Positions 9,711-19,667 of a stretch of DNA of 64,000 nt are shown piece by piece. This stretch comes from Proteus hauseri ATCC 700826 (GTDB lineage: Bacteria > Pseudomonadota > Gammaproteobacteria > Enterobacterales > Enterobacteriaceae). The translations under genes and the position numbers were made by a program. The notes below the pieces were generated by a model. It was not told the DNA's origin and did not search any database. It saw only the letters and a program-made list of their open reading frames with translations. The stretch spans positions 1-64,000 of the forward strand of contig NZ_LXEV01000034.1 of NCBI RefSeq assembly GCF_001654965.1, read 5' to 3'. Positions within the stretch are counted from its first letter, which is position 1. Each line of letters opens with the position of its first letter.

Positions 9711-10598
9711 TTAGTGCGATGGCGTTGAATTTTGAGGTGTTTTTTTATCGCGGCGATAAGCCCAAACCATAAAGAAAATACCTAAAATAATCATTGGGAT
9801 AGATAATAATTGTCCCATACTCACACCACTAAACAGCCCCAATTGTGCATCTGGTTGACGGAAGAATTCGACAATAATACGAAACGCGCCATAACCAATC
9901 AGGAATAAACCAGAAACACTGCCCATAGGACGATTTTTGCGCACAAAAATATTTAGAATAATAAACAGCACCACACCTTCTAATAGCATTTCATAAAGCT
10001 GAGAAGGATGTCGTGGTAACACGCCATATTGCTGAATAATTGGTAGTAATGTTGTTGGATCTTGAGCAACCAATTGTAAATCTTCAGAACGTGAGCTTGG
10101 GAATAAAATAGCCCAAGGAGTATCTAAAGTAACGCGTCCCCAAAGTTCACCATTAATAAAGTTACCAATACGACCTAAACCTAAACCAAATGGAATTAAT
10201 GGAGCAACAAAGTCAGCAACTTGGAAAAAATGACGTTTAGTTCGACGAGCAAACCAAATCATGGCGCAAATAACCCCAATTAGGCCACCATGAAAAGACA
10301 TTCCGCCATCCCAAACTTTAAATAAATAGAGGGGATCATTTAAGAAGACAGGCAGATTATAGAATAAAACATATCCTAAGCGACCACCGATAAATACACC
10401 AACAAAGCCAACGTAAAGCAATGTTTCTACTTCATTTTTGTTCCAACCACTGTTTGGTTTTGCCGCTCTACGATTTGCAAGCCATAACGCAAATACAAAT
10501 CCAACCAAATACATCATACCGTACCAATGTAAAGACACTGGCCCGATAGAGAACATAACAGGGTCGATTTCTGGAAATTTAAGGTAGCTTATGCTCAT
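9711..10598 (-). CDS. lgt: Prolipoprotein diacylglyceryl transferase
   Basis: A 295-residue inner-membrane enzyme that transfers diacylglycerol from phosphatidylglycerol to the lipobox cysteine of prolipoproteins, the first step of lipoprotein maturation. The signature [11 protein letters not shown] lies at about residues 141-151 (R143 and N146 region) and the essential-type H103 sits in SFHGG. Several hydrophobic spans fit the seven-helix topology. It is 50 nt upstream of thyA and follows ptsP, as in E. coli. Confidence 0.96.
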   Translation of the reverse strand: MSISYLKFPEIDPVMFSIGPVSLHWYGMMYLVGFVFALWLANRRAAKPNSGWNKNEVETLLYVGFVGVFIGGRLGYVLFYNLPVFLNDPLYLFKVWDGGMSFHGGLIGVICAMIWFARRTKRHFFQVADFVAPLIPFGLGLGRIGNFINGELWGRVTLDTPWAILFPSSRSEDLQLVAQDPTTLLPIIQQYGVLPRHPSQLYEMLLEGVVLFIILNIFVRKNRPMGSVSGLFLIGYGAFRIIVEFFRQPDAQLGLFSGVSMGQLLSIPMIILGIFFMVWAYRRDKKTPQNSTPSH

Positions 10599-10680
10599 TT
10601 ATTCCCTACTTCATTTAATCAGTGATATTTCTGCCTGTGAATAATAGCACAGCACAGAAAAAGGCTTATACGAAGGTCAA

Positions 10681-12927
10681 TTAAATACCTCCGCGAATTA
10701 ATCCACCTAATCCTTGCCTTTCCATAAATTCAGAAGACAACGCTTTGATCTCTGTTGCTGTTTGCGCTTGCAATATGCGTAGCATAAAAGGTTGCAACAC
10801 AATGGGATCAAGATGGCGCAATAAGTATTTTACCCTAGGTAAACTACGTCCACTCATGCTTAACTGCCTAAAACCTAGCCCTATTAACAGCAATGCACCT
10901 ATTGGCGTACCTGCCATTTCACCGCAAACACTGACAGGAACTTGGTAACGCTGGCATTCCATTACAATTAAATTAAGAGAACGTAATAGCGCAGGATGCA
11001 AATTATCATAGAGTGATGCCACATGGGTATTATTACGATCTACTGCTAGCAAATATTGCGTCAAATCGTTAGTACCAATAGAAATAAAGTCTACGCGATG
11101 TACCAATTGCGGCAACATAAAAACTAAAGAAGGTACCTCTAGCATTATTCCTAATGCTGGCGGAGTACATTCACATTTCATTTCTCGGCTAACTTCATCA
11201 CATGCGCGCAGTAACAATAATTTGGCTTCATCAATTTCATCAATACTTGTCACCATCGGCAACAATATTTTCAAATTTTTAAATTCGAGGTTTGCTTTTA
11301 ACATTGCACGCAACTGAATAAGAAAAATTTCAGGCTGATCGAGCAAGATCCGGATCCCTCGCCAGCCTAAACAAGGATTTTCTTCATTAATTGGCATATA
11401 AGGCAACTGTTTATCAGCGCCAATATCAAGTGCACGCAGTACAACGGGTTTATCAGGAAAAAAGGAGAGAATTTCACGATAGCGGTTTTTTTGTTCATCT
11501 TCTGATGGAAAACCACTTTGTAGCATAAATGGAATTTCAGTGCGATATAAGCCCACACCATCAATACCAACGCTGATGCGTTGTTCGTATTTAATGCTTA
11601 ATCCCGCATTAAGTTGAACACTGACTGATTCACCATTTTTTAATACCGCTTGTTGTTCTAATTGATCTTCAGCTATTTGACTTAAAACACGTTCTTCATC
11701 AATGATTTGACGATATTCCTGCATGATAAAGGGTTCGGGTTCAATAAAAACCTCACCTCGATATCCATCAAGAATAAGCATTCGATTGTGCAAGAGTTCG
11801 GGCTGAATATCTGCCCCCATGATGGCGGGTATTCCCATTGCTCTAACTAAAATTGCAGAGTGCGAATGGGTTGCACCATCACGAACAATCACGCCAGCTA
11901 ATTGCTGCTCTGGCAACTCAGCTAATAAGCTTGCACTGAGTTCGTCTGCAACAAGAATAAAGCGATCTGGCCACGTATTGGTAAAGCTTAAATCATCATC
12001 TAAATGAAAAAGTAATCGTTGTCCTAATGCTTTTAAATCAGACGCTCGCTCGCGCATATAACCGTCTTTAAGGCTAGAAAACTGCGCGGAGAACTTTTCA
12101 ATTACCACTTTAACCGCCCATTCAGCGACATAGCCTTGGGTAATCACTGTGGTCATTTTCTGTTTTAATTGCGGATCATTAAGAAGATGAGAGTAAAGAT
12201 CGAAAATTGCCGCACTCTCTTTTTGTGCACTTGCCATAAAGCGTTTGCTAAAGCGGCGGCACTCTGCTGTTGCATCTTCTAATGCAATAGTAAGACGATT
12301 TTGCTCCGCTTTAATGTCTAACGCACTCGCCTTATAGACATGTTCAAGAATAGGCTGAGAAACCTCTTGCCAACCATAAGCCATTATTACGCCTGTAGAA
12401 ACAGATAGCGCCTTAATGCGGCTTTGCCGATATTGCCCAAAAAGTCCTTTGGTTTGAGCTTGGGCCAAAATGGCACCCAGTTGAGTGGCTAGCGTCACCA
12501 TAAAAGACTCTTCACTTTCATTAAATAAGCGACGTTCTTTTTGTTGAACAACTAACACACCAAGAAGCTGACGGCGATAAACGATTGGTACACCAAGGAA
12601 AGCTCTTAAACTCTCTTCGTTGACTTGGGGAAGGTATTTGAAATTAGGATGTTCACGAATATCAGCAAGGTTAATAAGCTCAGAAAGGCGGCCGACTTCG
12701 CCAACAACGCCTTCATCAAAGGAGAGGCTAACAGCGCGCCCTCTCGGTTTTTTTAATCCTTTCGTCGCCATTAAATAAAAACAACGACGCTGCATATCCG
12801 CAAGATAAATAGAACACACATCCGTGTGCATAGCTTGACACGTTTCCTTAACTAATAGTTCAAGCGCTTCCGGCAACCCAGCGGCCATCGCAACTTTTTC
12901 TACAATTTCCCGTAAGCGTGTCAGCAT
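10681..12927 (-). CDS. ptsP: Nitrogen-PTS phosphotransferase enzyme I (EI-Ntr)
   Basis: 748 residues, the usual size of PtsP. An N-terminal GAF domain (about 1-160) precedes a PEP-utilising enzyme I core. The phosphohistidine segment GATHSHSAILVRAMGIPA and the PEP-binding signatures GLYRTEIPFM and SIGTNDLTQYLLAVDR are visible. It phosphorylates NPr from PEP and so feeds EIIA-Ntr, linking nitrogen status to regulation. The GAF domain in the family senses glutamine and 2-oxoglutarate. It lies 8 nt after rppH and is probably co-transcribed with it. Confidence 0.96.
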   Translation of the reverse strand: MLTRLREIVEKVAMAAGLPEALELLVKETCQAMHTDVCSIYLADMQRRCFYLMATKGLKKPRGRAVSLSFDEGVVGEVGRLSELINLADIREHPNFKYLPQVNEESLRAFLGVPIVYRRQLLGVLVVQQKERRLFNESEESFMVTLATQLGAILAQAQTKGLFGQYRQSRIKALSVSTGVIMAYGWQEVSQPILEHVYKASALDIKAEQNRLTIALEDATAECRRFSKRFMASAQKESAAIFDLYSHLLNDPQLKQKMTTVITQGYVAEWAVKVVIEKFSAQFSSLKDGYMRERASDLKALGQRLLFHLDDDLSFTNTWPDRFILVADELSASLLAELPEQQLAGVIVRDGATHSHSAILVRAMGIPAIMGADIQPELLHNRMLILDGYRGEVFIEPEPFIMQEYRQIIDEERVLSQIAEDQLEQQAVLKNGESVSVQLNAGLSIKYEQRISVGIDGVGLYRTEIPFMLQSGFPSEDEQKNRYREILSFFPDKPVVLRALDIGADKQLPYMPINEENPCLGWRGIRILLDQPEIFLIQLRAMLKANLEFKNLKILLPMVTSIDEIDEAKLLLLRACDEVSREMKCECTPPALGIMLEVPSLVFMLPQLVHRVDFISIGTNDLTQYLLAVDRNNTHVASLYDNLHPALLRSLNLIVMECQRYQVPVSVCGEMAGTPIGALLLIGLGFRQLSMSGRSLPRVKYLLRHLDPIVLQPFMLRILQAQTATEIKALSSEFMERQGLGGLIRGGI

Positions 12928-12935
12928 AGTGTTAT

Positions 12936-13466
12936 CTAATATCTTTTACGGCGATATCCATAAGATTGACGTAATGCAGACACTTGTTCTTGTAACGGCA
13001 TAACAATTGGGGCGAACTCTTTCATTACCCGTCGATAAACATCTCGTTTAAAAGAGACGACTTGACGAACCGGATACCAATAGCTCACCCAACGCCAACC
13101 ATCAAACTCAGGCGTTTTGCTTTGCTGAACATTAATGTCCTTGTCATTACTCGTTAACTGCAAAAGGAACCAACGCTGTTTTTGACCTATACAAACAGGT
13201 TTTGTATCCCAACGCACCAAACGCTTAGGCAATTTGTAACGTAACCAGTTACGTGTGGAGGCAAGAATTTTGACATCCTTACGACTTAACCCAACTTCCT
13301 CGAACAACTCGCGATACATTGCCTGCTCTGGCGACTCACCAGGGTTAATTCCACCTTGGGGAAATTGCCATGAATGTTGCCCATAGCGACGGGCCCAAAG
13401 AACTTGCCCTTGCCGATTACAAATTACAATCCCAACATTCGGGCGGTAGCCATCATCATCGATCAC
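12936..13466 (-). CDS. rppH: RNA pyrophosphohydrolase RppH
   Basis: A 176-residue Nudix hydrolase that removes pyrophosphate from the 5' end of transcripts and triggers RNase E decay. The Nudix box runs from about residue 38 to 60 (GGINPGES ... RELFEEVGL). The start [15 protein letters not shown] is the family form. It is first in the rppH-ptsP operon. In E. coli the other side of rppH is mutH; here it is the thiBPQ riboswitch region, so a synteny break lies just upstream. Confidence 0.96.
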   Translation of the reverse strand: MIDDDGYRPNVGIVICNRQGQVLWARRYGQHSWQFPQGGINPGESPEQAMYRELFEEVGLSRKDVKILASTRNWLRYKLPKRLVRWDTKPVCIGQKQRWFLLQLTSNDKDINVQQSKTPEFDGWRWVSYWYPVRQVVSFKRDVYRRVMKEFAPIVMPLQEQVSALRQSYGYRRKRY

Positions 13467-13547
13467 CAGACTACCTCAATAACAAAATTTGAAAGATAAC
13501 TTATTGTTTCATACTACTCACAGACGGTAAACCTCTATCAACAGACT

Positions 13548-13575
13548 TTGCACAGCGCCCCGTTTTATCTACAAT
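13548..13575 (+). promoter_or_regulatory. Putative sigma-70 promoter of thiBPQ
   Basis: TTGCAC (13548-13553), a 16-bp spacer and TACAAT (13570-13575). The predicted transcription start at about 13582 falls exactly at the 5' edge of the TPP riboswitch, which supports the call. Confidence 0.6.
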
Positions 13576-13583
13576 GGGAAAGT

Positions 13584-13660
13584 CTCAACGGGGTGCCCTC
13601 TTTTTGGCTGAGAAAAACCCGTGGAACCTGATCCAGCTAATACTGGCGTAGGGATTTGAG
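13584..13660 (+). ncRNA. TPP riboswitch (THI element) upstream of thiB
   Basis: The conserved THI-box elements are present in order: CTCAACGGGGTGCC, GGCTGAGA, ACCCGTGGAACCTGATC, then CTGGCGTAGGGA. The P1 stem closes with CTCAA (13584-13588) against TTGAG (13656-13660). When it binds thiamine pyrophosphate, the family switches off thiamine uptake or synthesis genes. Here it precedes the thiamine ABC transporter operon, as in other enterobacteria. Confidence 0.95.
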
Positions 13661-13699
13661 TCAGGATGCAGCAATATCTTCTTAATTTGCCTTCCTTAC

Positions 13700-13731
13700 T
13701 CCTCAGATCCTACCTGACTTTTCACTGAGGA
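13700..13731 (+). promoter_or_regulatory. Probable SD-sequestering hairpin (riboswitch expression platform)
   Basis: TCCTCAG (13700-13706) can pair with CTGAGGA (13725-13731), which contains the thiB Shine-Dalgarno sequence GAGGA lying 8 nt before the GTG start. In addition AGTCAGG (13659-13665), overlapping the 3' strand of the aptamer P1, is complementary to CCTGACT (13713-13719) in the loop. It could act as an anti-sequestor when TPP is absent. No U-run terminator is seen, so translational control is favoured. This is inferred from base pairing only. Confidence 0.55.
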
Positions 13732-13738
13732 ACGTAAC

Positions 13739-14752
13739 GTGCTAACAAAATCTATTCGTCATACTCTCGTTATTGGCGTATTAGGCATGATGGCTGCATT
13801 TTCAGCCAATGCCGACCAGAAAAAACCTACGCTAACTATTTATACCTATGATTCCTTTACTGCTGATTGGGGTCCAGGTCCTGCGATAAAAAAAGCCTTT
13901 GAACAACAATGCGATTGTGAATTAAAGCTTGTTGCCCTGTCTGATGGTGTTTCTCTTCTTAATCGCTTACGAATGGAAGGTAATAAAAGCAAAGCAGATA
14001 TTATTTTAGGATTAGATAACAACCTTATTCATGCCGCGAAAGAAACTGGACTTTTCGCACCAAGTAACATCGACACATCAAAACTTGCGTTGCCAGAAAA
14101 ATGGACAGATGACACTTTTGTGCCTTACGACTACGGTTACTTTGCCTTTATTTATGATAAAAATCGCATTACTAACCCACCCAAAAGCATGGCTGAACTG
14201 CTAAATAGCAAAGAAAAATGGAAGATTTTGTATCAAGATCCGCGCACTAGCACACCAGGTTTAGGTTTAATGCTTTGGATGCAATCACTTTATCCAGAAA
14301 ATACCGCAGCTGAATGGAAAAAGCTGGCGGACAAAACACTGACGGTGACCAAAGGCTGGAGCGAATCTTATGGCTTGTTCTTAAAAGGTGAAGGCGATTT
14401 TGTGCTGAGTTATACCTCATCTCCGGGTTATCACATCCTCGCGGATAAAAAAGATAACTATGCAGCTGCTATTTTCTCTGACGGCCACTATCTACAAGTT
14501 GAAGTTGCGGCAAAATTAAAATCAAGTCAACAACCTGAGTTAGCACAACAGTTTATGCAATTTATGCTAACACCCGCATTCCAAGAAGCGATTCCTACAA
14601 CCAATTGGATGTATCCTGTTATCGATATGCCGCTGCCTGATGTCTACTCTGTGATGCCAAAACCTGAAAAATCGCTGCAATTTGATGCTGATATAGTGGC
14701 CAAAGAGCGCCAACAATGGACTCGTGATTGGCAATCTGCGGTTAGCCGCTAA
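13739..14752 (+). CDS. thiB: Thiamine/TPP ABC transporter, periplasmic binding protein
   Basis: 337 residues with a signal peptide ending about residue 25 (ANA|DQ), then the ThiB-type body: LTIYTYDSFTADWGPGP, ELKLVALSDGVSLLNRLRMEG and IYQDPRTSTPGLG. It binds thiamine, thiamine phosphate and TPP in the periplasm for the ThiPQ importer. The start is GTG preceded by GAGGA, which sits in the predicted riboswitch expression platform. The stop overlaps the thiP start by one base (TAATG). Confidence 0.96.
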   Translation: MLTKSIRHTLVIGVLGMMAAFSANADQKKPTLTIYTYDSFTADWGPGPAIKKAFEQQCDCELKLVALSDGVSLLNRLRMEGNKSKADIILGLDNNLIHAAKETGLFAPSNIDTSKLALPEKWTDDTFVPYDYGYFAFIYDKNRITNPPKSMAELLNSKEKWKILYQDPRTSTPGLGLMLWMQSLYPENTAAEWKKLADKTLTVTKGWSESYGLFLKGEGDFVLSYTSSPGYHILADKKDNYAAAIFSDGHYLQVEVAAKLKSSQQPELAQQFMQFMLTPAFQEAIPTTNWMYPVIDMPLPDVYSVMPKPEKSLQFDADIVAKERQQWTRDWQSAVSR

Positions 14753-16332
14753 TGAAAAGTTGGCTTATCCCGGGGCTATTAGCCTCGGGTTTACTTCTTA
14801 TTGTTGCATTACTTTCATTTGGTGCATTGTGGTTTAATGCGCCAAGTGGTGAATTCAGCTCTATTTTTGCTGATGATTATTTATGGCATGTCGTTCGCTT
14901 TACCTTCTGGCAGGCTTTTTTATCGGCATTATTTTCTATTTTGCCCGCACTTTGGCTTGCTAAAGCGCTTTTTCGACGTCAATTTTGGGGTAAAACGCTC
15001 TTTTTACGTTTATGTGCCATGAGCCTTGTACTACCTGTATTAGTCGCTTTATTCGGTATTTTAACGGTTTATGGTAGAGCGGGTTGGATTGCTCATATTT
15101 GTGCATGGCTTGGTATTGATTACCAATTCACACCTTATGGCTTACAAGGAATATTATTAGCTCATATCTTTTTTAATATGCCATTAGCCACAAGAATGTT
15201 GTTACAAGCGCTAGAGAGCATCTCACCAGAACAACGTCAGTTAGCATCACAATTAGGAATGAATGGCTGGCAGCGTTTTCGTTTTCTTGAATGGCCTTAC
15301 TTGTGGCGTCAAATACTCCCCACAGCGGCGCTAATTTTTATGCTCTGTTTCGCCAGCTTTGCTACAGTACTCGCGCTGGGAGGTGGGCCTGCGGCAACAA
15401 CGATTGAACTCGCCATTTATCAAGCATTAAGTTATGACTATGATTTACATCGCGCCGCATTATTAGCACTAATACAGCTATTTTGCTGTTTAGGGTTAGT
15501 GTTAATTAGTCAAAAGCTCAATGGTTCCCTATTTGTTGGGCATAGCCAGCAAATGCACTGGCGCGACCCCGATGATCCATTAATTACCAAAATTAGTGAT
15601 ATTTTTATTATCACTATTGCCGTTCTGTTTTTAATACCGCCAATTTTAGCGGTAATAACAGATGGTATGAATAGTCAGTTTATTCGAGTAATACAGCAAC
15701 CCGTGCTTTGGCAAGCGTTTAGAACGTCATTGGTGATTGCGATAGGGGCTGGTTTTGTCTGTGTGGTGCTCACAATGATGCTGTTATGGAGTAGCCGCGA
15801 ATTACGATTACGCCATTTCCCTCGTGCAGGGCAAGCAATGGAAATGAGCGGATTAATTATTCTGGCGATGCCAGGAATTGTATTGGCAACAGGTTTTTTC
15901 CTCTTATTAAACAACACCATTGGTCTGCCTGAATCACCTTATATTTTGGTTATTTTAACCAACGCATTAATGGCTATTCCTTATGCATTAAAAGTACTAG
16001 AAAACCCAATGAATGATATTGCCTCTCGCTATAGTTTGTTATGTCAGTCATTAAATTTACGGGGTATCAATAGACTACGTTGGATTGAATTACGCGCACT
16101 GAAAAAGCCTATTTCGCAAGCTCTTGCTTTTGCGTGTGTTATCTCTATTGGTGATTTTGGTATTGTGGCCTTATTTGGCAATGAAACATTTCGTACACTG
16201 CCATTTTATCTTTATCAACAAATTGGGGCATACCACACACAAGATGGTGCAATTACAGCAATGATCCTTTTACTACTGTGTTTTGCTCTTTTTAGTTTGC
16301 TAGAACGCATACCAGGAAAATCTCATGATTAA
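14752..16332 (+). CDS. thiP: Thiamine/TPP ABC transporter permease
   Basis: A 526-residue inner-membrane permease, a fused double-domain form like SfuB/FbpB with about 12 hydrophobic segments. Two EAA-type loops are recognisable, near [19 protein letters not shown] in the first half and around [19 protein letters not shown] in the second. Forms the translocation path for thiamine delivered by ThiB and powered by ThiQ. Overlaps thiQ by 8 nt. Confidence 0.95.
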   Translation: MKSWLIPGLLASGLLLIVALLSFGALWFNAPSGEFSSIFADDYLWHVVRFTFWQAFLSALFSILPALWLAKALFRRQFWGKTLFLRLCAMSLVLPVLVALFGILTVYGRAGWIAHICAWLGIDYQFTPYGLQGILLAHIFFNMPLATRMLLQALESISPEQRQLASQLGMNGWQRFRFLEWPYLWRQILPTAALIFMLCFASFATVLALGGGPAATTIELAIYQALSYDYDLHRAALLALIQLFCCLGLVLISQKLNGSLFVGHSQQMHWRDPDDPLITKISDIFIITIAVLFLIPPILAVITDGMNSQFIRVIQQPVLWQAFRTSLVIAIGAGFVCVVLTMMLLWSSRELRLRHFPRAGQAMEMSGLIILAMPGIVLATGFFLLLNNTIGLPESPYILVILTNALMAIPYALKVLENPMNDIASRYSLLCQSLNLRGINRLRWIELRALKKPISQALAFACVISIGDFGIVALFGNETFRTLPFYLYQQIGAYHTQDGAITAMILLLLCFALFSLLERIPGKSHD

Positions 16333-17026
16333 GTTAGAGCAACTTTCTTACACCTATGAACATCAGCATCTTACATTTAATTTAAATGTTAATGCGGGTG
16401 AGCGTATCGCGATACTAGGTCCTAGTGGTGCAGGAAAAAGTACATTACTAAGTTTAATTGCAGGTTTTTTACCTTCAGAAAACGGCTCGCTGACTCTTAA
16501 TGGTGAAAACCATACCAAAACAGCACCAGCAAAACGGCCTATCTCCATGTTATTTCAGGATAATAACCTTTTCCCACATTTAACCGTAAGACAAAATATT
16601 GGCTTAGGGTTAAATCCCGGATTAAAGCTAACGCCCACCCAAAAAACATTGTTAGAAAGCCGCGCCAAACAAGTTTCATTAAGCGAATATCTCGAGCGAT
16701 TACCCGCTCAATTATCTGGCGGGCAACGTCAACGTGTCGCAATAGCACGTTGCCTTGTGCGTGAACAACCCATTATTTTACTTGATGAGCCGTTTTCTGC
16801 ACTCGATCCTGCATTGCGTATAGAAATGCTGGCGCTATTAGAACAACTGTGTGATGAAAAAAATCTCACGTTATTAATGGTTTCTCACAGCCTTGAAGAT
16901 GCCGCTAAAATCGCGTCAAGAGCAATAGTGATTGATAATGGCACTATTGTTTACAATGGAAATACACAAGCTTTGATTAATGGTGAAGTAGATCAATCAC
17001 TTATTTTAGGTATTCCTTTAAATTAA
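16325..17026 (+). CDS. thiQ: Thiamine/TPP ABC transporter ATPase
   Basis: A 233-residue ABC ATPase. Walker [10 protein letters not shown] is at about residues 32-40, the ABC signature [14 protein letters not shown] is mid-protein, Walker B is [12 protein letters not shown] and the switch His lies in MVSHSLEDA. Energises ThiBP import. Last gene of the riboswitch-controlled operon; polB follows after about 100 nt with its own apparent promoter. Confidence 0.95.
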   Translation: MIKLEQLSYTYEHQHLTFNLNVNAGERIAILGPSGAGKSTLLSLIAGFLPSENGSLTLNGENHTKTAPAKRPISMLFQDNNLFPHLTVRQNIGLGLNPGLKLTPTQKTLLESRAKQVSLSEYLERLPAQLSGGQRQRVAIARCLVREQPIILLDEPFSALDPALRIEMLALLEQLCDEKNLTLLMVSHSLEDAAKIASRAIVIDNGTIVYNGNTQALINGEVDQSLILGIPLN

Positions 17027-17039
17027 ACCCAGTTGAAAT

Positions 17040-17072
17040 AACTGTATAAATAACCATAGATTTGACTATAAT
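17040..17072 (+). promoter_or_regulatory. Possible LexA-like box and -10 element upstream of polB
   Basis: ACTGTATAAATAACCATAG at 17041-17059 has a good left half (CTGTATA) and a degenerate right half (CAT instead of CAG) compared with the SOS consensus, matching roughly 13 of 20 positions. A TATAAT lies at 17067-17072, so the box would cover the -35 region. E. coli polB (dinA) is LexA-repressed, which gives a prior for this call. The degenerate half makes strong repression doubtful. Confidence 0.4.
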
Positions 17073-17127
17073 AAATACATATTTAATGATGTTTTTTTAT
17101 TCTTTTAGTGTATTTATTAGGAACTCA

Positions 17128-19478
17128 ATGATTGGTCATACTGAGCAAGGTTTTATTCTCACACGCCATTGGAGCGATACACCAAAAGGTGTGGTCGTTT
17201 CCTATTGGTTAGCAACTGAGAATGGTGCTCGTAAAATTACAGTTCCAATACAATATGCTATCGGTTTTGTTTCTCAACAACACGAAACACAATTGCGCTC
17301 ATTAGTGGGTAATAATCGCGATATTGAAATTCGTGCTCTTGATTTGAAAGATTTTAATCGTGAGCCAGTTTTTGGTCTTTACTGCAAGCAATACCGCCAG
17401 CTAACGCAGCTAGAACAACAATTAAAAGAACACAATATTCGGATGAGGGCGATATTCGCCCACACGAGCGTTATATGATGGAGCGCTTTATCACCGCGCC
17501 GGTTTGGTTTCGTTATCAAACAAATAATACTGTTAGCTTAAAACCAGCCCCCGATTATCGACCAACATTACGCGCTGTCTCTTTAGATATTGAAACCAGT
17601 GAATTTGGCGAGCTTTATTCTATTGGTCTTGCTGGTTGTGGCGATAATGTAGTGTTTATGCTGACAGAAAGTTTGCCTGTAGTTCAAGAAAGTCAGCAGC
17701 CAGAAGGCTATCGCCTGCACTATGTCACCAGCCGTTTGCATTTAATTGAACGGCTTAACGAATGGATACAACATTACGATCCCGACGCTATTATTGGTTG
17801 GAATTTAATTCAATTCGATTTGCGTATTTTACACACCCATGCACAACGTTATGGCATAAACCTACTATTAGGTCGCCAAAATAGTGCATTAGAGTGGCGA
17901 GAGCATGGTTTTAAAAAAGGACATTTTTTTGCTTCTGCACAAGGCCGTTTAATCATTGATGGAATTGAAGCACTAAAAATGGCGACATGGAATTTTCCCT
18001 CTTTTAGTCTTGAGTCTGTTGCTCAAACATTGTTAGGTGAAGGCAAAGCCATAGATACGCCTTATGCCAGAATGGACGAAATCAACCGACGCTTTAAAGA
18101 AGATAAACCCGCTCTAGCTTATTATAATTGGCAAGATTGTGTGCTGGTTAATCGTATTTTTGATAAAACAAAGCTCATGGACTTCCTGTTAGAAAGAGCC
18201 TGTGTAACGGGGCTTTCTGTTGATAGAAGTGGGGGCTCTGTGGCGGCATTTACTCACCTTTATTTACCTTCAATGCACCGCATTGGTTATGTGGCGCCCA
18301 ATCAAGGTGAAAAGCCTGAAGAACATAGCCCCGGTGGTTTTGTTATGGATTCTACTCCGGGTTTATATGACTCAGTCGTAGTATTAGATTACAAGAGCCT
18401 TTATCCTTCTATTATCCGTACTTTTTTAATTGATCCAGTCGGAATGATTGAAGGCGCTTATCAACCTGAAGAAAAACTTGCTGTTCCTGGTTTTCGTAAT
18501 GCTTGGTTTTCTCGCCAACAGCACTGTTTACCTGAAATTGTGTCACATATTTGGCATGAGCGGGATAACGCAAAATCGCACCAAAATGCGCCGCTTTCTC
18601 AAGCGTTAAAAATTATCATGAATGCATTTTATGGTGTATTAGGTTCTGTTGGATGTCGTTTTTTCGACCCTCGCCTTGCCTCTTCCATTACATTGCGTGG
18701 TCATGAAATTATGAAAACCACCCGAAAATTAATTGAAGCCAAGGGTTATCAAGTTATTTATGGTGACACTGATTCTACTTTTGTCTGGTTAAAAGAAACA
18801 CATACAGAACAGCAAGCAAAAGCGATTGGCCACCAATTGGCAAAAGAAGTGAGTCAATGGTGGAAAGATTATTTATTAGAAACTTATCAACTTGATAGTA
18901 AACTAGAACTTGAATATGAAACTCATTATCGGCGTTTTTTGATGCCAACTATACGCAATATGGATACGGGCAGTAAAAAGCGATATGCCGGATTGAGCGG
19001 CGATAAGATGGTATTTAAAGGATTAGAGACCGTTAGAACCGACTGGACACCGCTTGCGCAGCAATTTCAGCAAGAGCTGTATATGAGAATATTTCATCAG
19101 CAACCTTATCAACAATTTATTCGCGATTACGTGGCTGATACGCTAGCAGGAAAATACGATGATAGGCTTATTTATCGTAAGCGCTTACGTCGCAAATTAT
19201 CAGAATATCAGCATCACGTTCCCCCCCATGTTAAAGCAGCACGTTTAGCAGATGCATATAATCAATCAAAAAATAGACCGCAACAATATCAGCAAGGTGG
19301 CTGGATTAGTTATATAATTACCCTCTTAGGGCCTGAACCGTTAGAGCATGTTACCTCAGCACCTGATTACGAGCACTATATCAATAAGCAGTTAATGCCT
19401 ATTGCAGATGCTATTCTCCCCTTTATACAAGATGATTTTTCTACCTTGTTAAATGGACAAATGACACTCTCATTTTAA
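17128..19478 (+). pseudogene. polB: DNA polymerase II, gene split by a frameshift
   Basis: Family B polymerase II, used in translesion synthesis and replication restart. The gene starts at ATG 17128 (AGGA upstream) and reads MIGHTEQGFILTRHW in one frame for about 105 family-like codons. The family sequence then continues in another frame from about 17445 ([15 protein letters not shown]) to the stop at 19478. The first frame runs on to a stop at 17478. Against the remembered E. coli protein, about 4 nt (or 1 nt) are missing near 17443. Everything downstream is intact: exonuclease DIETSE, polymerase [10 protein letters not shown] and YGDTDSTF. It is either a true inactivating mutation or a sequence error; the 3' part alone could start at 17475. 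Confidence 0.85.
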
Positions 19479-19667
19479 GATGTGTCATTTTGCAGGTGAC
19501 GGCTTGCCTTGCATCTATTAACATAACGCCCCTTTGGTGATAATTATCTTTTCTTTGCTTAAAGAATAGACATTTTTTATCTCCCAGATTTTAATGACAA
19601 CACCGCAATACTGCATTCATTAATAATTAACTTCTAAATTATATATTTGAGAGCTGAGTTTATATAT

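Noticed and set aside
13555-13596. GCGCCCCGTT (13555-13564) is complementary to AACGGGGTGC (13587-13596) and could form a hairpin that competes with the TPP aptamer.
   Set aside because: The upstream arm lies inside the spacer of the predicted promoter (TTGCAC ... TACAAT), upstream of the likely transcription start at about 13582, so it would not be in the RNA.
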